Below are positions 45,679 through 54,176 of a stretch of 64,000 bases of DNA, in pieces. The stretch lies in assembly GCA_945901845.1 (NCBI GenBank), contig CAMDLR010000005.1:1-64000 (forward strand), written 5' to 3'. Within the stretch, counting starts at the first letter, position 1. Every line of letters starts with the position of its first letter. Both the position numbers and the translations under genes were made by a program. This DNA is from Sediminibacterium ginsengisoli (lineage in GTDB: Bacteria; Bacteroidota; Bacteroidia; Chitinophagales; Chitinophagaceae). The notes beneath the pieces are model-generated. The model saw only the letters and a list, made by a program, of their open reading frames with translations, had not been told where the DNA came from and ran no database searches.

Positions 45679-46599
45679 TTAATTTACCGTTACGTTCATG
45701 GCATCTAGTATCTTATTGAGTTCGTCCAATGAAAAATACTCGATGGTAATGCTACCCGTTCCTTTTTTAGAATGGGTCATTTTAACTTTTGTAGAAAAAT
45801 GTGAAGATAAATTATCTTCAATTTTTTTATAGGCTGTTGGAAGGCTAGATTTATTGTCTTTCGCACCTGCAGGTTTTTGTGCGAGGTACATTTTGCGTAC
45901 CAGTTCTTCGGTTTGTCTAACGCTTAAACTTTTTTGAATAATTTCTTTGAAAACAAAAAGTTGTCTGTCAATGGTATCAATATTTACTAGCGCTCTTGCA
46001 TGACCCATTGATATTTTGCCACTTCTAATAGCAAGTTGCAAATCGGGCGGTAATTTTAAAAGACGAATGTAATTTGAAACCGTACTTCTTTCTTTACCCA
46101 TGCGCTCTGCTAACTGCTCTTGGGTGTATGAAAGCTCGTCCATCATGCGCTTATAGCTGATGCCAATTTCGATGGCATTTAAATTTTCTCTTTGTAAATT
46201 TTCAAGTAAAGCCCACTCTAGTAATTGCTGGTCGTTGGCTTGTCTTACATATACCGGCACTTCTTTAAGACCTGCCATTTTAGAGGCTCTAAACCTGCGC
46301 TCACCTGCAATTAGTTGGTATTTACCAGATGCTAATTTAGAAACCGTTAATGGTTGAATAACATCATGAATTTTAATAGACTCAGCAAGTTCATGTAATG
46401 CTTGCTCGTCAAAATCGCGGCGTGGTTGCTTGGGATTGGTTTGAATATCTGCGAGTGCAATTTTGCTAGTGGCAACGGCTTGTTGCGCAAGTGCAGGCTC
46501 TACCTGTCCCTTTGGGGTTTTGTATTCTGCGTCTATATTTGAAAGCAAGGACCTAAGTCCTTTGCCAATCATTTCTTTGTTATTTTTTGCGCTGCTCAT
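45679..46599 (-). CDS. parB: ParB/Spo0J chromosome partition protein
   Basis: 306 aa from the ATG at 46599, one base after the parA stop. The N-terminal ParB/Srx CTPase-like domain includes QTNPKQPRRDFDEQALHELA (about 57-76), QLIAGERRFRASKMAGLKEV (about 101-120; the GERRxRA CTP-binding motif), and LQRENLNAIEIGISYKRMMD. The helix-turn-helix region TQEQLAERMGKERSTVSNYI (about 156-175) binds parS. A C-terminal dimerisation segment ends the protein. No parS palindrome was noticed in the window. Confidence 0.95.
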   Translation of the reverse strand: MSSAKNNKEMIGKGLRSLLSNIDAEYKTPKGQVEPALAQQAVATSKIALADIQTNPKQPRRDFDEQALHELAESIKIHDVIQPLTVSKLASGKYQLIAGERRFRASKMAGLKEVPVYVRQANDQQLLEWALLENLQRENLNAIEIGISYKRMMDELSYTQEQLAERMGKERSTVSNYIRLLKLPPDLQLAIRSGKISMGHARALVNIDTIDRQLFVFKEIIQKSLSVRQTEELVRKMYLAQKPAGAKDNKSSLPTAYKKIEDNLSSHFSTKVKMTHSKKGTGSITIEYFSLDELNKILDAMNVTVN

Positions 46600-46600
46600 G

Positions 46601-47401
46601 TTATTCAATAATTCTTTCTTCATTAGAAATTTTTGTCATGCCATTGTTTTGTAAAATTTCTTTAGCAAGGTTTAAATAATTAATGGTACCCTTACTATCG
46701 GCATCATACAAAATAACCGGCTTTCCTACACTTGGGGATTCACTCAATCTGGTATTGCGGTGAATAATGGTATCAAAAACCATTTCATCAAAATGTCTTC
46801 TCACTTCGCTTACCACTTGATTGCTTAAGCGTAAACGGCCATCATACATGGTCATTAAAATGCCTTCTATTTGAAGTGCTGGATTTAACCTGCTTTGTAC
46901 AATTTTGATGGTATTTAATAATTTACCTAAACCTTCTAATGCAAAAAATTCGCACTGTACAGGAACGATAACGCTATCAGCGGCAACTAATGAATTAACA
47001 GTGATTAATCCGAGTGAAGGCGAACAGTCGATAATAATAAAATCATACTTATCACGAACGGCATCTAAAATGCCTTTCATCACATTTTCTCTGTTCGGAT
47101 AATTGATCATTTCAATTTCGGCACCCACTAAATCTATATGTGAAGGGATTAAATCTAGGTTGGGAACTTCGGTTTTTAGAATCACATCATTTGCCGTTGC
47201 ATTGTTCACCATGCAATCATACAAACTGTTTGTAATGTTGTGCAAATCAAATCCAACACCCGTGGTGCTATTTGCCTGCGGGTCGGCATCTACAAGTAGT
47301 GTTTTAAACTCTAAAACAGCCAAACTTGCCGCTACATTGATTGCAGTCGTTGTTTTGCCCACGCCTCCTTTTTGATTGGCTACGCCTATAATTCTCGCCA
47401 T
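46601..47401 (-). CDS. parA: ParA/Soj chromosome partition ATPase
   Basis: 266 aa. Deviant Walker A NQKGGVGKTTTAINVAASLA (about 9-28), DADPQANSTTGVG (about 40-52), FIIIDCSPSLGLITVNSL (Walker B) and PVQCEFFALEGLGKLLNTI are the Soj set. It forms a coupled pair with parB (1 bp between stop and start) and would position the chromosome origin. A -7 box lies 24 nt upstream. Confidence 0.95.
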   Translation of the reverse strand: MARIIGVANQKGGVGKTTTAINVAASLAVLEFKTLLVDADPQANSTTGVGFDLHNITNSLYDCMVNNATANDVILKTEVPNLDLIPSHIDLVGAEIEMINYPNRENVMKGILDAVRDKYDFIIIDCSPSLGLITVNSLVAADSVIVPVQCEFFALEGLGKLLNTIKIVQSRLNPALQIEGILMTMYDGRLRLSNQVVSEVRRHFDEMVFDTIIHRNTRLSESPSVGKPVILYDADSKGTINYLNLAKEILQNNGMTKISNEERIIE

Positions 47402-47424
47402 AATATTTAATGCTTGTAAGTTGC

Positions 47425-47432
47425 CAAAAATA
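47425..47432 (-). promoter_or_regulatory. -7 box (TATTTTTG) of the parAB operon
   Basis: TAnnTTTG on the minus strand, 24 nt before the parA ATG; the -33 element is imperfect. Confidence 0.5.
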
Positions 47433-47526
47433 AGCTTTCAGCTACATCTTTTGAAACAATCTTATCCATACTTTGTTGAAGCATTAACCCCTTGTCAAAT
47501 TTCCCTAAAAACGGCTAAAAAAGGGG

Positions 47527-47534
47527 TAATTTTG
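47527..47534 (+). promoter_or_regulatory. -7 box (TAATTTTG) of the phosphoesterase gene
   Basis: TAnnTTTG 50 nt before the ATG at 47584. Confidence 0.45.
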
Positions 47535-47583
47535 CCTTTTTCCAATTGATTTTGGCATAAAATCACTCAAAAAACCCAAACCT

Positions 47584-48834
47584 ATGCGCAGTGCAACAAG
47601 CTGGTGGATCATCGCTCTTGTCATTTTTTTACTGGATTTATACGTTTTTCAGGCCTTAAAAACAGTAAGCCAGCAGGGGTCCGAAAGGGGGCGTCAGGCC
47701 ATTTTTATTACCTATTGGGTGGTTTCTTTTTTTACCATTGTTACCATGCTATCTTTTCCTTACCTCCAATTTTTGCAAACCTCTAAAATTTTTCGAAATT
47801 ATGTTTTTGCCATTTTGATAGGACTTTTTTTAGCAAAATTAATTGGCTCTCTATTTTTTGTAGCAGATGATATTAGGCGGGGCGCACTTGTGCTCATGAA
47901 TAAAATTTTTCCATTATCAGGCGCACAATATATGGGTCCAGAGGGGCAGGGCATTCCAAGATCTACTTTTTTAAGTTGGTTAGGACTTGGACTTGGTGGT
48001 ACTTTATTTGGAACTTTACTATTTGGGTTTAGTAATAAATACAAGTATCAAGTTAAAAATATTAAACTTCAGTTTAAAAATTTACCAGAGGCGTTTAGAG
48101 GGATGCGCATGGTACACATAAGTGATATTCATAGTGGAAGTTTTCAGGACATCAAGGCAGTTAATAAGGGTATCGATTTAATATTAAAACAAAAGGCCGA
48201 TCTCATTGTATTTACTGGTGATTTAGTAAACGATAGGGCAACAGAAATGGAACCTTATCAAAATTCATTTGGCCGGATAACCGCACCATTAGGCGTATAT
48301 TCTACACTGGGTAATCACGATTATGGTGATTACGTGCAGTGGCCAACTCCACAGGAAAAAATAGATAATTTAGAAGCGCTTAAAAAAGTGCATGCTAATA
48401 TGGGTTGGCGATTATTAATGAACGAGCACGTGGTGTTAGAAAAAGGGGATGAAAAAATTGCTTTATTAGGCATCGAAAATTGGGGTTCGAAAGCAAGGTT
48501 TCCGAAGTATGGGAAAATGGATCTTGCGCATGTAGGTACCGAGGATATTAAGTTTAAAATTTTATTAAGTCACGACCCTAGCCACTGGGATGCACAAGTG
48601 TTACCTGAATATAGCAGTATTGATTTGATGCTTTCTGGCCATACCCATGGTATGCAGTTTGGTCTCGAAAATCCTTATTTTAAATGGAGTCCTGTGCAGT
48701 GGATGTATAAACAGTGGGCGGGTTTGTATGAGCAAGGGGCACAAAAACTTTACGTGAATAGAGGGTATGGATTTATTGGTTATCCAGGTAGGGTAGGTAT
48801 ACTTCCAGAAATCACGGTTATAGAATTCGTTTAG
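47584..48834 (+). CDS. Membrane-anchored metallophosphoesterase
   Basis: 416 aa. Three or four N-terminal membrane helices (about residues 8-25, 42-62, 76-98, and 128-150) precede a calcineurin-like phosphoesterase domain: VHISDIHSGSF (about 178), IVFTGDLVND, STLGNHDYGDY, LLSHDPSHWD and LSGHTHGMQFG supply all metal ligands. Similar YkuE/YaeI-type proteins act at the membrane on phospholipid-like or nucleotide substrates, for example lipid A precursors. The actual substrate is unknown. Confidence 0.88.
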   Translation: MRSATSWWIIALVIFLLDLYVFQALKTVSQQGSERGRQAIFITYWVVSFFTIVTMLSFPYLQFLQTSKIFRNYVFAILIGLFLAKLIGSLFFVADDIRRGALVLMNKIFPLSGAQYMGPEGQGIPRSTFLSWLGLGLGGTLFGTLLFGFSNKYKYQVKNIKLQFKNLPEAFRGMRMVHISDIHSGSFQDIKAVNKGIDLILKQKADLIVFTGDLVNDRATEMEPYQNSFGRITAPLGVYSTLGNHDYGDYVQWPTPQEKIDNLEALKKVHANMGWRLLMNEHVVLEKGDEKIALLGIENWGSKARFPKYGKMDLAHVGTEDIKFKILLSHDPSHWDAQVLPEYSSIDLMLSGHTHGMQFGLENPYFKWSPVQWMYKQWAGLYEQGAQKLYVNRGYGFIGYPGRVGILPEITVIEFV

Positions 48835-48919
48835 ATATGTTATAGTTCAGCCATTTAACAATAGGTTGATATTTTTTTCGTTTTAAATACAAGAACTTAC
48901 TGTAATAAAACTTTAGATT

Positions 48920-49519
48920 ATGAAAAAGACGTTTATTTTATTTGGACTTGTTGTTTTTTTATCAATGCAAGCAGTTGCTCAAGGTGGATTTAGACTTGGT
49001 GTAAAAGGTGGTTTAAATTTAAACAAAGTGAATGGCCAATCTTTTAATGATGTTTTTGATATGGGCTATATGGCTGGCGCTTTTGCAGAAATTGACATCA
49101 ATAAATTTATTGGTATTCAACCAGAGCTATTGTACAGTCAAACCATGACTAAACGTTCTAGTTTTTCTACATTATATAATACTAGATTTAGCCAATCTTT
49201 TTTAATTGACAACGCCTATACAAGACTCAACTATTTAAGTATCCCTATTTTACTCCGCCTTAATTTAGGTAAGCTTATTACATTTAATGCAGGCCCTCAA
49301 TATGGCATACTTATTGGTCAAGATAAAAATGTTTTAAACAACGCGCAAAATGCGTTTAAGTCAGGCGATATATCTGCAGTAGTGGGTGCGCAATTAAATT
49401 TGAGTTCTTTCAGAATCTATGGAAGATACGTAGCGGGCTTGCAAAATATTAATGCTATTGATGACATGGAAACATGGAAAACGGCTTCGTTGCAACTTGG
49501 TATTGGACTTAAATTCTAA
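48920..49519 (+). CDS. Porin-like outer-membrane beta-barrel protein (PorT/OMP_b-brl family)
   Basis: 199 aa with signal peptide (FGLVVFLSMQAVAQ). RLGVKGGLNLNKVNGQSF is the opening strand typical of the small OMP_b-brl/PorT type. Alternating strands include YLSIPILLRLNLGKLITFNA (about 109-128), and the last residue is Phe (LQLGIGLKF). Probably an eight-stranded barrel of unknown function. Confidence 0.85.
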   Translation: MKKTFILFGLVVFLSMQAVAQGGFRLGVKGGLNLNKVNGQSFNDVFDMGYMAGAFAEIDINKFIGIQPELLYSQTMTKRSSFSTLYNTRFSQSFLIDNAYTRLNYLSIPILLRLNLGKLITFNAGPQYGILIGQDKNVLNNAQNAFKSGDISAVVGAQLNLSSFRIYGRYVAGLQNINAIDDMETWKTASLQLGIGLKF

Positions 49520-49523
49520 GTCG

Positions 49524-50915
49524 TTATAAAAGTAGTCCTTGGAGGAATAAATAGGCAAAGCTAAAATAGATAATGAGCCCAGTTACATCTACAAGTGTAG
49601 CAACAAATGGTGCCGAAGAAACGGCTGGGTCAAATCCTAAACGCTTTAAAAAGATGGGTAGCATAGAGCCTGATAAGGTACCCCATAACACAACGCCGAT
49701 TAATGAAAATCCAACGGTAAATCCAATCATCATCCAGTGTTCACCATAAATATTGGGGAAGATAGAATGCCATACACCTACGCGTATAAAACCAATGATA
49801 CCAAGTACAGTGCCCAGTAACATGCCGCTGGTAATTTCTCGGCGTAGCACGCGCCACCAATCGGTAATGGTAATTTCACCAACGGCCATAGCCTGAATAA
49901 TAAGGGTAGAAGCTTGTGATCCACTATTGCCACCACTAGAAATAATAAGTGGTACAAATAATGCAAGCACAATGGCTTTTGCAATTTCATCTTGGAAATA
50001 ACCCATGGCAGTAGCTGTGAGCATTTCACCAATAAATAATACCACCAACCAGCCCACTCTTTTTTTGAAGAGTTTTAGTAAAGGGATATCTAAATAAGGT
50101 TCATTTAAGGCTTCGGTACCACCCATTTTTTGCATGTCTTCGCTGAACTCTTCGTTGGCAACCCAAAGCATATCATCGATGGTTACAATACCTAGTAAAA
50201 TATTATTATCATCCACCACCGGAAGTGCCACGCGGTTGTTCATTTTAAACACTTGGTTGGCGTGTTCCTGGTCGTCATGTACATTTAAGGAAACAATACG
50301 ACCATCAATAATTTCATCCATTCTTTTATTGGGTGCCGCTAAAATAACGTCTCTAATTCTGATGTCATCCACCAGTTCGCCATTTTGATCAATGATATAA
50401 ATAACATCGATGGTTTCAGAATTTTTTCCAAACTTTCGGATGGTATCAAAAACTTCAGTAACGGTATTGTAAGCGAATACATAAACATAGTCGGGGGTCA
50501 TTAAACGGCCCACACTATCCTCGGGGTACCCAAGCATGGCGAGGGTAATTTTTCTTTCTTCGGGGTCGAGTAATTTAATTAAATCACGAATGGCCGCTTT
50601 AGGAAGTTCCTCCAAAAAGTCGGTACGGTCATCGGCGGGGAGCTCATTTAGTAACTCGGCAGTTTTTGAAGAAGGCAGTTCTTTTACAATGTCTTTTTGC
50701 TGGGCAATGTCTAAAATTTTGAATACACTAGCCGCCCTATGAATGGCCATGTTTGCAATAATTTGGGCTTCGTACTCAGGATATTCATTGATAAGCTCCG
50801 CCACATCGCTAATATTTTGATCATCTAGAAACTCTTTAATTTCCAGCTTATCTTCCTTAGCGATGAGTAGTTCAAACTGTTCATTGATATTTAATTGGTC
50901 TAGCTCCAAAGACAT
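49524..50915 (-). CDS. mgtE: MgtE-type magnesium transporter
   Basis: 463 aa. N-terminal MgtE_N helical domain (about 25-135, with LLNELPADDRTDFLEELP), two CBS domains (about 140-265, including GRLMTPDYVYV and RVALPVVDDNNILLGIVTID), then a five-helix membrane domain (about 290-460) with SSGGNSGSQASTLIIQAMAV, the Mg2+-pore motif region. CBS and N domains sense cytosolic Mg2+ and close the pore. No M-box riboswitch was recognised in the short upstream region. Convergent with the porin-like gene, 4 bp apart. Confidence 0.95.
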   Translation of the reverse strand: MSLELDQLNINEQFELLIAKEDKLEIKEFLDDQNISDVAELINEYPEYEAQIIANMAIHRAASVFKILDIAQQKDIVKELPSSKTAELLNELPADDRTDFLEELPKAAIRDLIKLLDPEERKITLAMLGYPEDSVGRLMTPDYVYVFAYNTVTEVFDTIRKFGKNSETIDVIYIIDQNGELVDDIRIRDVILAAPNKRMDEIIDGRIVSLNVHDDQEHANQVFKMNNRVALPVVDDNNILLGIVTIDDMLWVANEEFSEDMQKMGGTEALNEPYLDIPLLKLFKKRVGWLVVLFIGEMLTATAMGYFQDEIAKAIVLALFVPLIISSGGNSGSQASTLIIQAMAVGEITITDWWRVLRREITSGMLLGTVLGIIGFIRVGVWHSIFPNIYGEHWMMIGFTVGFSLIGVVLWGTLSGSMLPIFLKRLGFDPAVSSAPFVATLVDVTGLIIYFSFAYLFLQGLLL

Positions 50916-51000
50916 GGGCGCAATTTAGTCATCATTTATGATTCGTCCATATTAATTGATATGAAAAGAGGCTGTATCTTCATATCCGACATTGATTTAT

Positions 51001-51384
51001 ATGATATTACCCATTTTAACCATTGCCCCATCTGATCAGCGCGGAAGGGGTGTGTTTGCCACCGAAAGTATTGAGGTGGGCACTACGATAGAAATTTCGC
51101 CGGTGTTGGTGGTGAGTCCCACAGAAAGGGCTGAACTTGAAAAGACAGTCTTGTATGATTATATTTTTGAATGGGGTGACGATTTATTGTCGGCCTGTGT
51201 AGCGCTTGGTTATCTTTCTATTTACAATCATTCTTATGCAGCCAACTGCGTATATGAAATGGATTTTGATAACGCCACTATTTCTATTACAACCGTAAAG
51301 CCAGTTGCTGCTGGTGACGAATTATTTATTAATTATAATGCAGAGCCTGATAACACAAAACCCATTTGGTTTGAGGCTACATAA
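51001..51384 (+). CDS. SET domain protein (putative protein lysine methyltransferase)
   Basis: 127 aa from the ATG at 51001 (a TTG nine bases earlier is less likely). It is little more than the SET core: SDQRGRGVFATESIEVGTTI (about 11-30) is the GxG opening, LSIYNHSYAANCVYEMD holds the NHS-N-C pseudoknot motif, and GDELFINYNAEPD the ELxxxY catalytic turn. SET domains are common in eukaryotes and scattered in bacteria; the protein target is unknown. It precedes the DUF3472-FKBP gene by 10 bp and may share its transcript. Confidence 0.82.
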   Translation: MILPILTIAPSDQRGRGVFATESIEVGTTIEISPVLVVSPTERAELEKTVLYDYIFEWGDDLLSACVALGYLSIYNHSYAANCVYEMDFDNATISITTVKPVAAGDELFINYNAEPDNTKPIWFEAT

Positions 51385-51394
51385 ATATATAACT

Positions 51395-53098
51395 ATGAAA
51401 AAAAATATGTTTAGTGTTGTTTTATTATTAATGTTGAGTGGAAGTTTATTTGCGCAAAGTGATAGTGCGCTATCTGTTACGACTGCTTACATAACCCCGC
51501 TTAACACAGAGATTCAATTGCAAGATGAAGAAGAGGAAGATCAATTTGTACAAGGAGCTCCTACGTATTACAACTGGAAACAAGCTAGTAAGCAAATTCA
51601 TTTTTTTGTAAAAATCAGAAAGGCCGGGGAGTTGCGCGTTCAGTTGCAGTTCAAAAATAAATGGGCCCAGCCTATTCAAGTAAGTGTGGGTGCTACTGTA
51701 CTTAAAGTGACGCTTCCTGCAACGAGTAAATTTACAACCCTTAAACTGGGTAAGGTTTCAATAACCGACACAGGCTTTGTTCAAATCACTTTATCAGTGC
51801 CTCAAAATACGGCGCGTATGCAGGCGTCTATTGCGGGAATTTTGCTGGGCGGCACAGCGGTGGAACAAATGCATTACAACCACAAACCTAGGCGCAATGC
51901 GGCATCGGTGCATTTAAAATACCCGGTTTCAGATAGCATTAAAACAGTTTCATTTTATAATGAAATAACCGTCCCTGCTGGCTTTGATCCAATTCATACC
52001 TATTATATGGCCTGTGGTTTTGCACGTGGTTATTTTGGTATTCAGGTAAATAGTGAAAAGGAAAGACGCGTTATATTTTCGGTGTGGGATGCGGGTAACG
52101 AAGCTGTAGATCGTAATAAAGTAGAAACTGATAACAGGGTTGTGCTACTTGCAAAAGGGGACAGTGTAATTACCAATGATTTTGGTAACGAAGGTACAGG
52201 AGGGCATAGCCATTTGGTGTACCCATGGAAAACCCAAACCACGTATAAATTTTTAGTAACTGCATTAACCGATTCTGCTTCTCAAACAACTATTTACTCG
52301 GGTTATTTTTATTTACCAGAAAAACAAAGATGGAAATTAATAGCGAGTTTTTCGGCATCAAAAGATGGGAAGCCTTTACGAGGCTTATATTCATTTAGTG
52401 AAAACTTTGTAGGTATTAATGGTCAACTAGAAAGAAAAGCTTTGTTTGGAAATCAGTGGATTCAAAACGGTGCCAATGGGCAGTGGAGTGAGTTAACAGA
52501 AGCGCGTTTTTCTTATGATGTGACTGGTAAAATGGGAGACCGAATCGATTATGGTGCGGGCGTTACTGCAAATGGTGCATTTGAACTTTGGCATGGCGGG
52601 TTTAAAAATGCCACAGCAAATTATGGCCAATCCTTTACGAGGCCAGCACTTTTAAATAAACCAGTTATTGATTTTACAAAAGATGCCGACTCTTTGAGTT
52701 TGGCACAAAAAGATATTGCGCAAATTAAAGCAGCTGTTGCAGCAGGTATTATAGATACTACAGGAAGTGTTGGTGGCGTTTATTATCAGATTGTAAAAGA
52801 AGGCAGTGGTGAATATGTAAATGTAACCGATACAGTCACTGTTTTTTATAAAGGAACACTTTTAAAAGACGGCTCTATTTTTGATCAAACAAAAGATAAG
52901 CCTGCACGTTTTCCTTTGCAACGATTAATTAAAGGTTGGCAAATAGGAGTGCCTAAATGTAGGGTAGGTGGCACCATAAAAATTATTATTCCAGCGGGTA
53001 TCGCTTATGGTATGCGCACAAGAAGTAAAGCCATACCGCCCAATAGTGTGTTGGTATTTGAGATTGAGGTAGTTAAAGCAGCGCCTGCCAAAAGCTAG
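51395..53098 (+). CDS. DUF3472-FKBP fusion exported protein
   Basis: 567 aa from the ATG at 51395, which starts a signal peptide (FSVVLLLMLSGSLFAQ). Residues about 30-140 look like a DUF5077 beta-sandwich (NWKQASKQIHFFVKIRKAGE). Residues about 170-410 look like DUF3472 (HTYYMACGFARGYFGIQVNS, GGHSHLVYPWKTQTTYKFLV). The C-terminus (about 470-565) is an FKBP-type prolyl isomerase: DTVTVFYKGTLLKDGSIFDQ, PLQRLIKGWQIGVPKCRVGG and IPAGIAYGMRT, with PPNSVLVFEIEV. The combination couples a likely carbohydrate-associated surface module to a foldase. Function unknown. Confidence 0.8.
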   Translation: MKKNMFSVVLLLMLSGSLFAQSDSALSVTTAYITPLNTEIQLQDEEEEDQFVQGAPTYYNWKQASKQIHFFVKIRKAGELRVQLQFKNKWAQPIQVSVGATVLKVTLPATSKFTTLKLGKVSITDTGFVQITLSVPQNTARMQASIAGILLGGTAVEQMHYNHKPRRNAASVHLKYPVSDSIKTVSFYNEITVPAGFDPIHTYYMACGFARGYFGIQVNSEKERRVIFSVWDAGNEAVDRNKVETDNRVVLLAKGDSVITNDFGNEGTGGHSHLVYPWKTQTTYKFLVTALTDSASQTTIYSGYFYLPEKQRWKLIASFSASKDGKPLRGLYSFSENFVGINGQLERKALFGNQWIQNGANGQWSELTEARFSYDVTGKMGDRIDYGAGVTANGAFELWHGGFKNATANYGQSFTRPALLNKPVIDFTKDADSLSLAQKDIAQIKAAVAAGIIDTTGSVGGVYYQIVKEGSGEYVNVTDTVTVFYKGTLLKDGSIFDQTKDKPARFPLQRLIKGWQIGVPKCRVGGTIKIIIPAGIAYGMRTRSKAIPPNSVLVFEIEVVKAAPAKS

Positions 53099-53144
53099 TT
53101 TTGTGGAGGGTTTTAGGTTATTTGACGGCTAAATTTCAATTTTA

Positions 53145-53176
53145 TTTGCTCAATGCCCACCAAGGCGCTATTTTTG
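53145..53176 (+). promoter_or_regulatory. Promoter of the histidine operon
   Basis: TTTG (53145-53148), 20 bp, then TATTTTTG (53169-53176): a good Bacteroidota promoter. Transcription should start near 53180-53184, at the leader-peptide ATG itself. Confidence 0.7.
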
Positions 53177-53183
53177 TACTCTA

Positions 53184-53234
53184 ATGAAGCAATTTACACA
53201 TAACCACCATCATCATTTCTTACCAAACGGGTAG
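53184..53234 (+). CDS. hisL: Histidine operon leader peptide
   Basis: A 16-residue peptide, MKQFTHNHHHHFLPNG, ending at TAG. Five of its residues are His, four consecutive. It lies between the his promoter and an intrinsic terminator 34 bp downstream, in front of hisG. Ribosome stalling at the His codons (53199-53216) when charged tRNA-His is scarce would let the region around 53229-53236 pair with the terminator's left arm and allow read-through. Too short for ordinary gene finding. Confidence 0.85.
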   Translation: MKQFTHNHHHHFLPNG

Positions 53235-53297
53235 GCTGTAGGTGTTTGTGTCATAATAAAACATTGAAGAGGCTTACCATTTGGTAGGCCTCTTTTA
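53228..53297 (+). promoter_or_regulatory. Attenuator: antiterminator and intrinsic terminator of the his operon
   Basis: Terminator: AGAGGCTTACCA (53268-53279) pairs with TGGTAGGCCTCT (53282-53293), one G-U, with a T-run after it. Antiterminator candidate: GGTAGGCT from 53230 can pair with the same left arm (AGGCTTACC), including G-U pairs, so the two folds exclude each other. The leader TAG lies within the antiterminator arm, so a ribosome that reaches it would block antitermination. Confidence 0.75.
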
Positions 53298-53312
53298 TTT
53301 TAAACTAAGTAT

Positions 53313-54167
53313 ATGAAATTAAGGTTAGCGATTCAAAAAAGTGGGCGATTGCACGACGATTCTATTAAACTTTTAAAAGAGTGTGGGATTGATATTAGTA
53401 ATGGCCTAAACAAGTTAAAGGCAGAAGCTTCTAATTTCCCCATCGAAGTTTATTTTTTGCGTGATGATGATATTCCTCAATACGTTGAAGATGGTGTTGC
53501 AGATATTGGTATTGTAGGAGAAAATGTAGTGTATGAAAAAAACAAGCCACTAACAGTACTCAACAAATTGGGCTTTGGTAAATGTAGGCTTAGTATTGCT
53601 GTGCGTAAATCTGAAAATTATACAGGCTTATCATTTTTAGAAGGTAAAAAAGTGGCTACTAGCTATCCAGTTATTTTATCAAAATATTTAAAAGACAAGG
53701 GTGTAGCTGCTGAGGTGCATGAAATTAGCGGAAGCGTAGAAATTGCGCCTAGTATAGGTCTTGCTGATGCTATTTGTGATTTGGTAAGTAGTGGATCTAC
53801 TTTATTTTCGAATGGATTAAAAGAAGTGGAAACCATTTTGGTTTCGGAAGCTGTGCTGGTAGCAACCAACTTAATTAGTGCCGAAAAGCAGGCTATCATT
53901 GACCGTTTATTATTTAGAATGGAGGCTGTAAAAAAGGCGCGCAACACCAAATACATTTTATTAAATGCACCCAATGAGAAACTATCGGATATCATTGCAT
54001 TATTACCTGGCATGAAAAGCCCTACAGTTTTACCTTTAGCAGAACCAGGTTGGAGTAGCGTGCATAGCGTACTCAATGAAAATGATTTTTGGGAAATTAT
54101 TGAGCAGTTAAAAGCAGCTGGTGCGCAAGGAATTTTAGTAGTACCCATAGAAAAAATGGTGATATAA
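53313..54167 (+). CDS. hisG: ATP phosphoribosyltransferase, long (HisG-L) form
   Basis: First committed step of histidine synthesis, PRPP plus ATP. 284 aa. LRLAIQKSGRLHDDSIKLLK opens the catalytic domain, with YVEDGVADIGIVGENVVYE (about 55-73) and ISGSVEIAPSIGLADAICDL, DLVSSGSTLFSNGL (about 155-168) forming the PRPP site. The C-terminal 75 residues (VLPLAEPGWSSVHSVLNEND) are the ACT-like regulatory domain. That marks the long form, which needs no HisZ and is feedback-inhibited by histidine. First structural gene after the attenuator. Confidence 0.95.
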   Translation: MKLRLAIQKSGRLHDDSIKLLKECGIDISNGLNKLKAEASNFPIEVYFLRDDDIPQYVEDGVADIGIVGENVVYEKNKPLTVLNKLGFGKCRLSIAVRKSENYTGLSFLEGKKVATSYPVILSKYLKDKGVAAEVHEISGSVEIAPSIGLADAICDLVSSGSTLFSNGLKEVETILVSEAVLVATNLISAEKQAIIDRLLFRMEAVKKARNTKYILLNAPNEKLSDIIALLPGMKSPTVLPLAEPGWSSVHSVLNENDFWEIIEQLKAAGAQGILVVPIEKMVI

Positions 54168-54176
54168 AAATATTGT

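Noticed and set aside
45679-47401. parS site near parAB
   Set aside because: No 16-bp palindrome resembling TGTTNCACGTGAAACA was seen around the genes; a genome-wide scan would be needed.
53663-54148. Long open frame antisense to hisG
   Set aside because: Lies wholly within a convincing hisG; composition follows the codon pattern of the opposite strand and no domain is visible.
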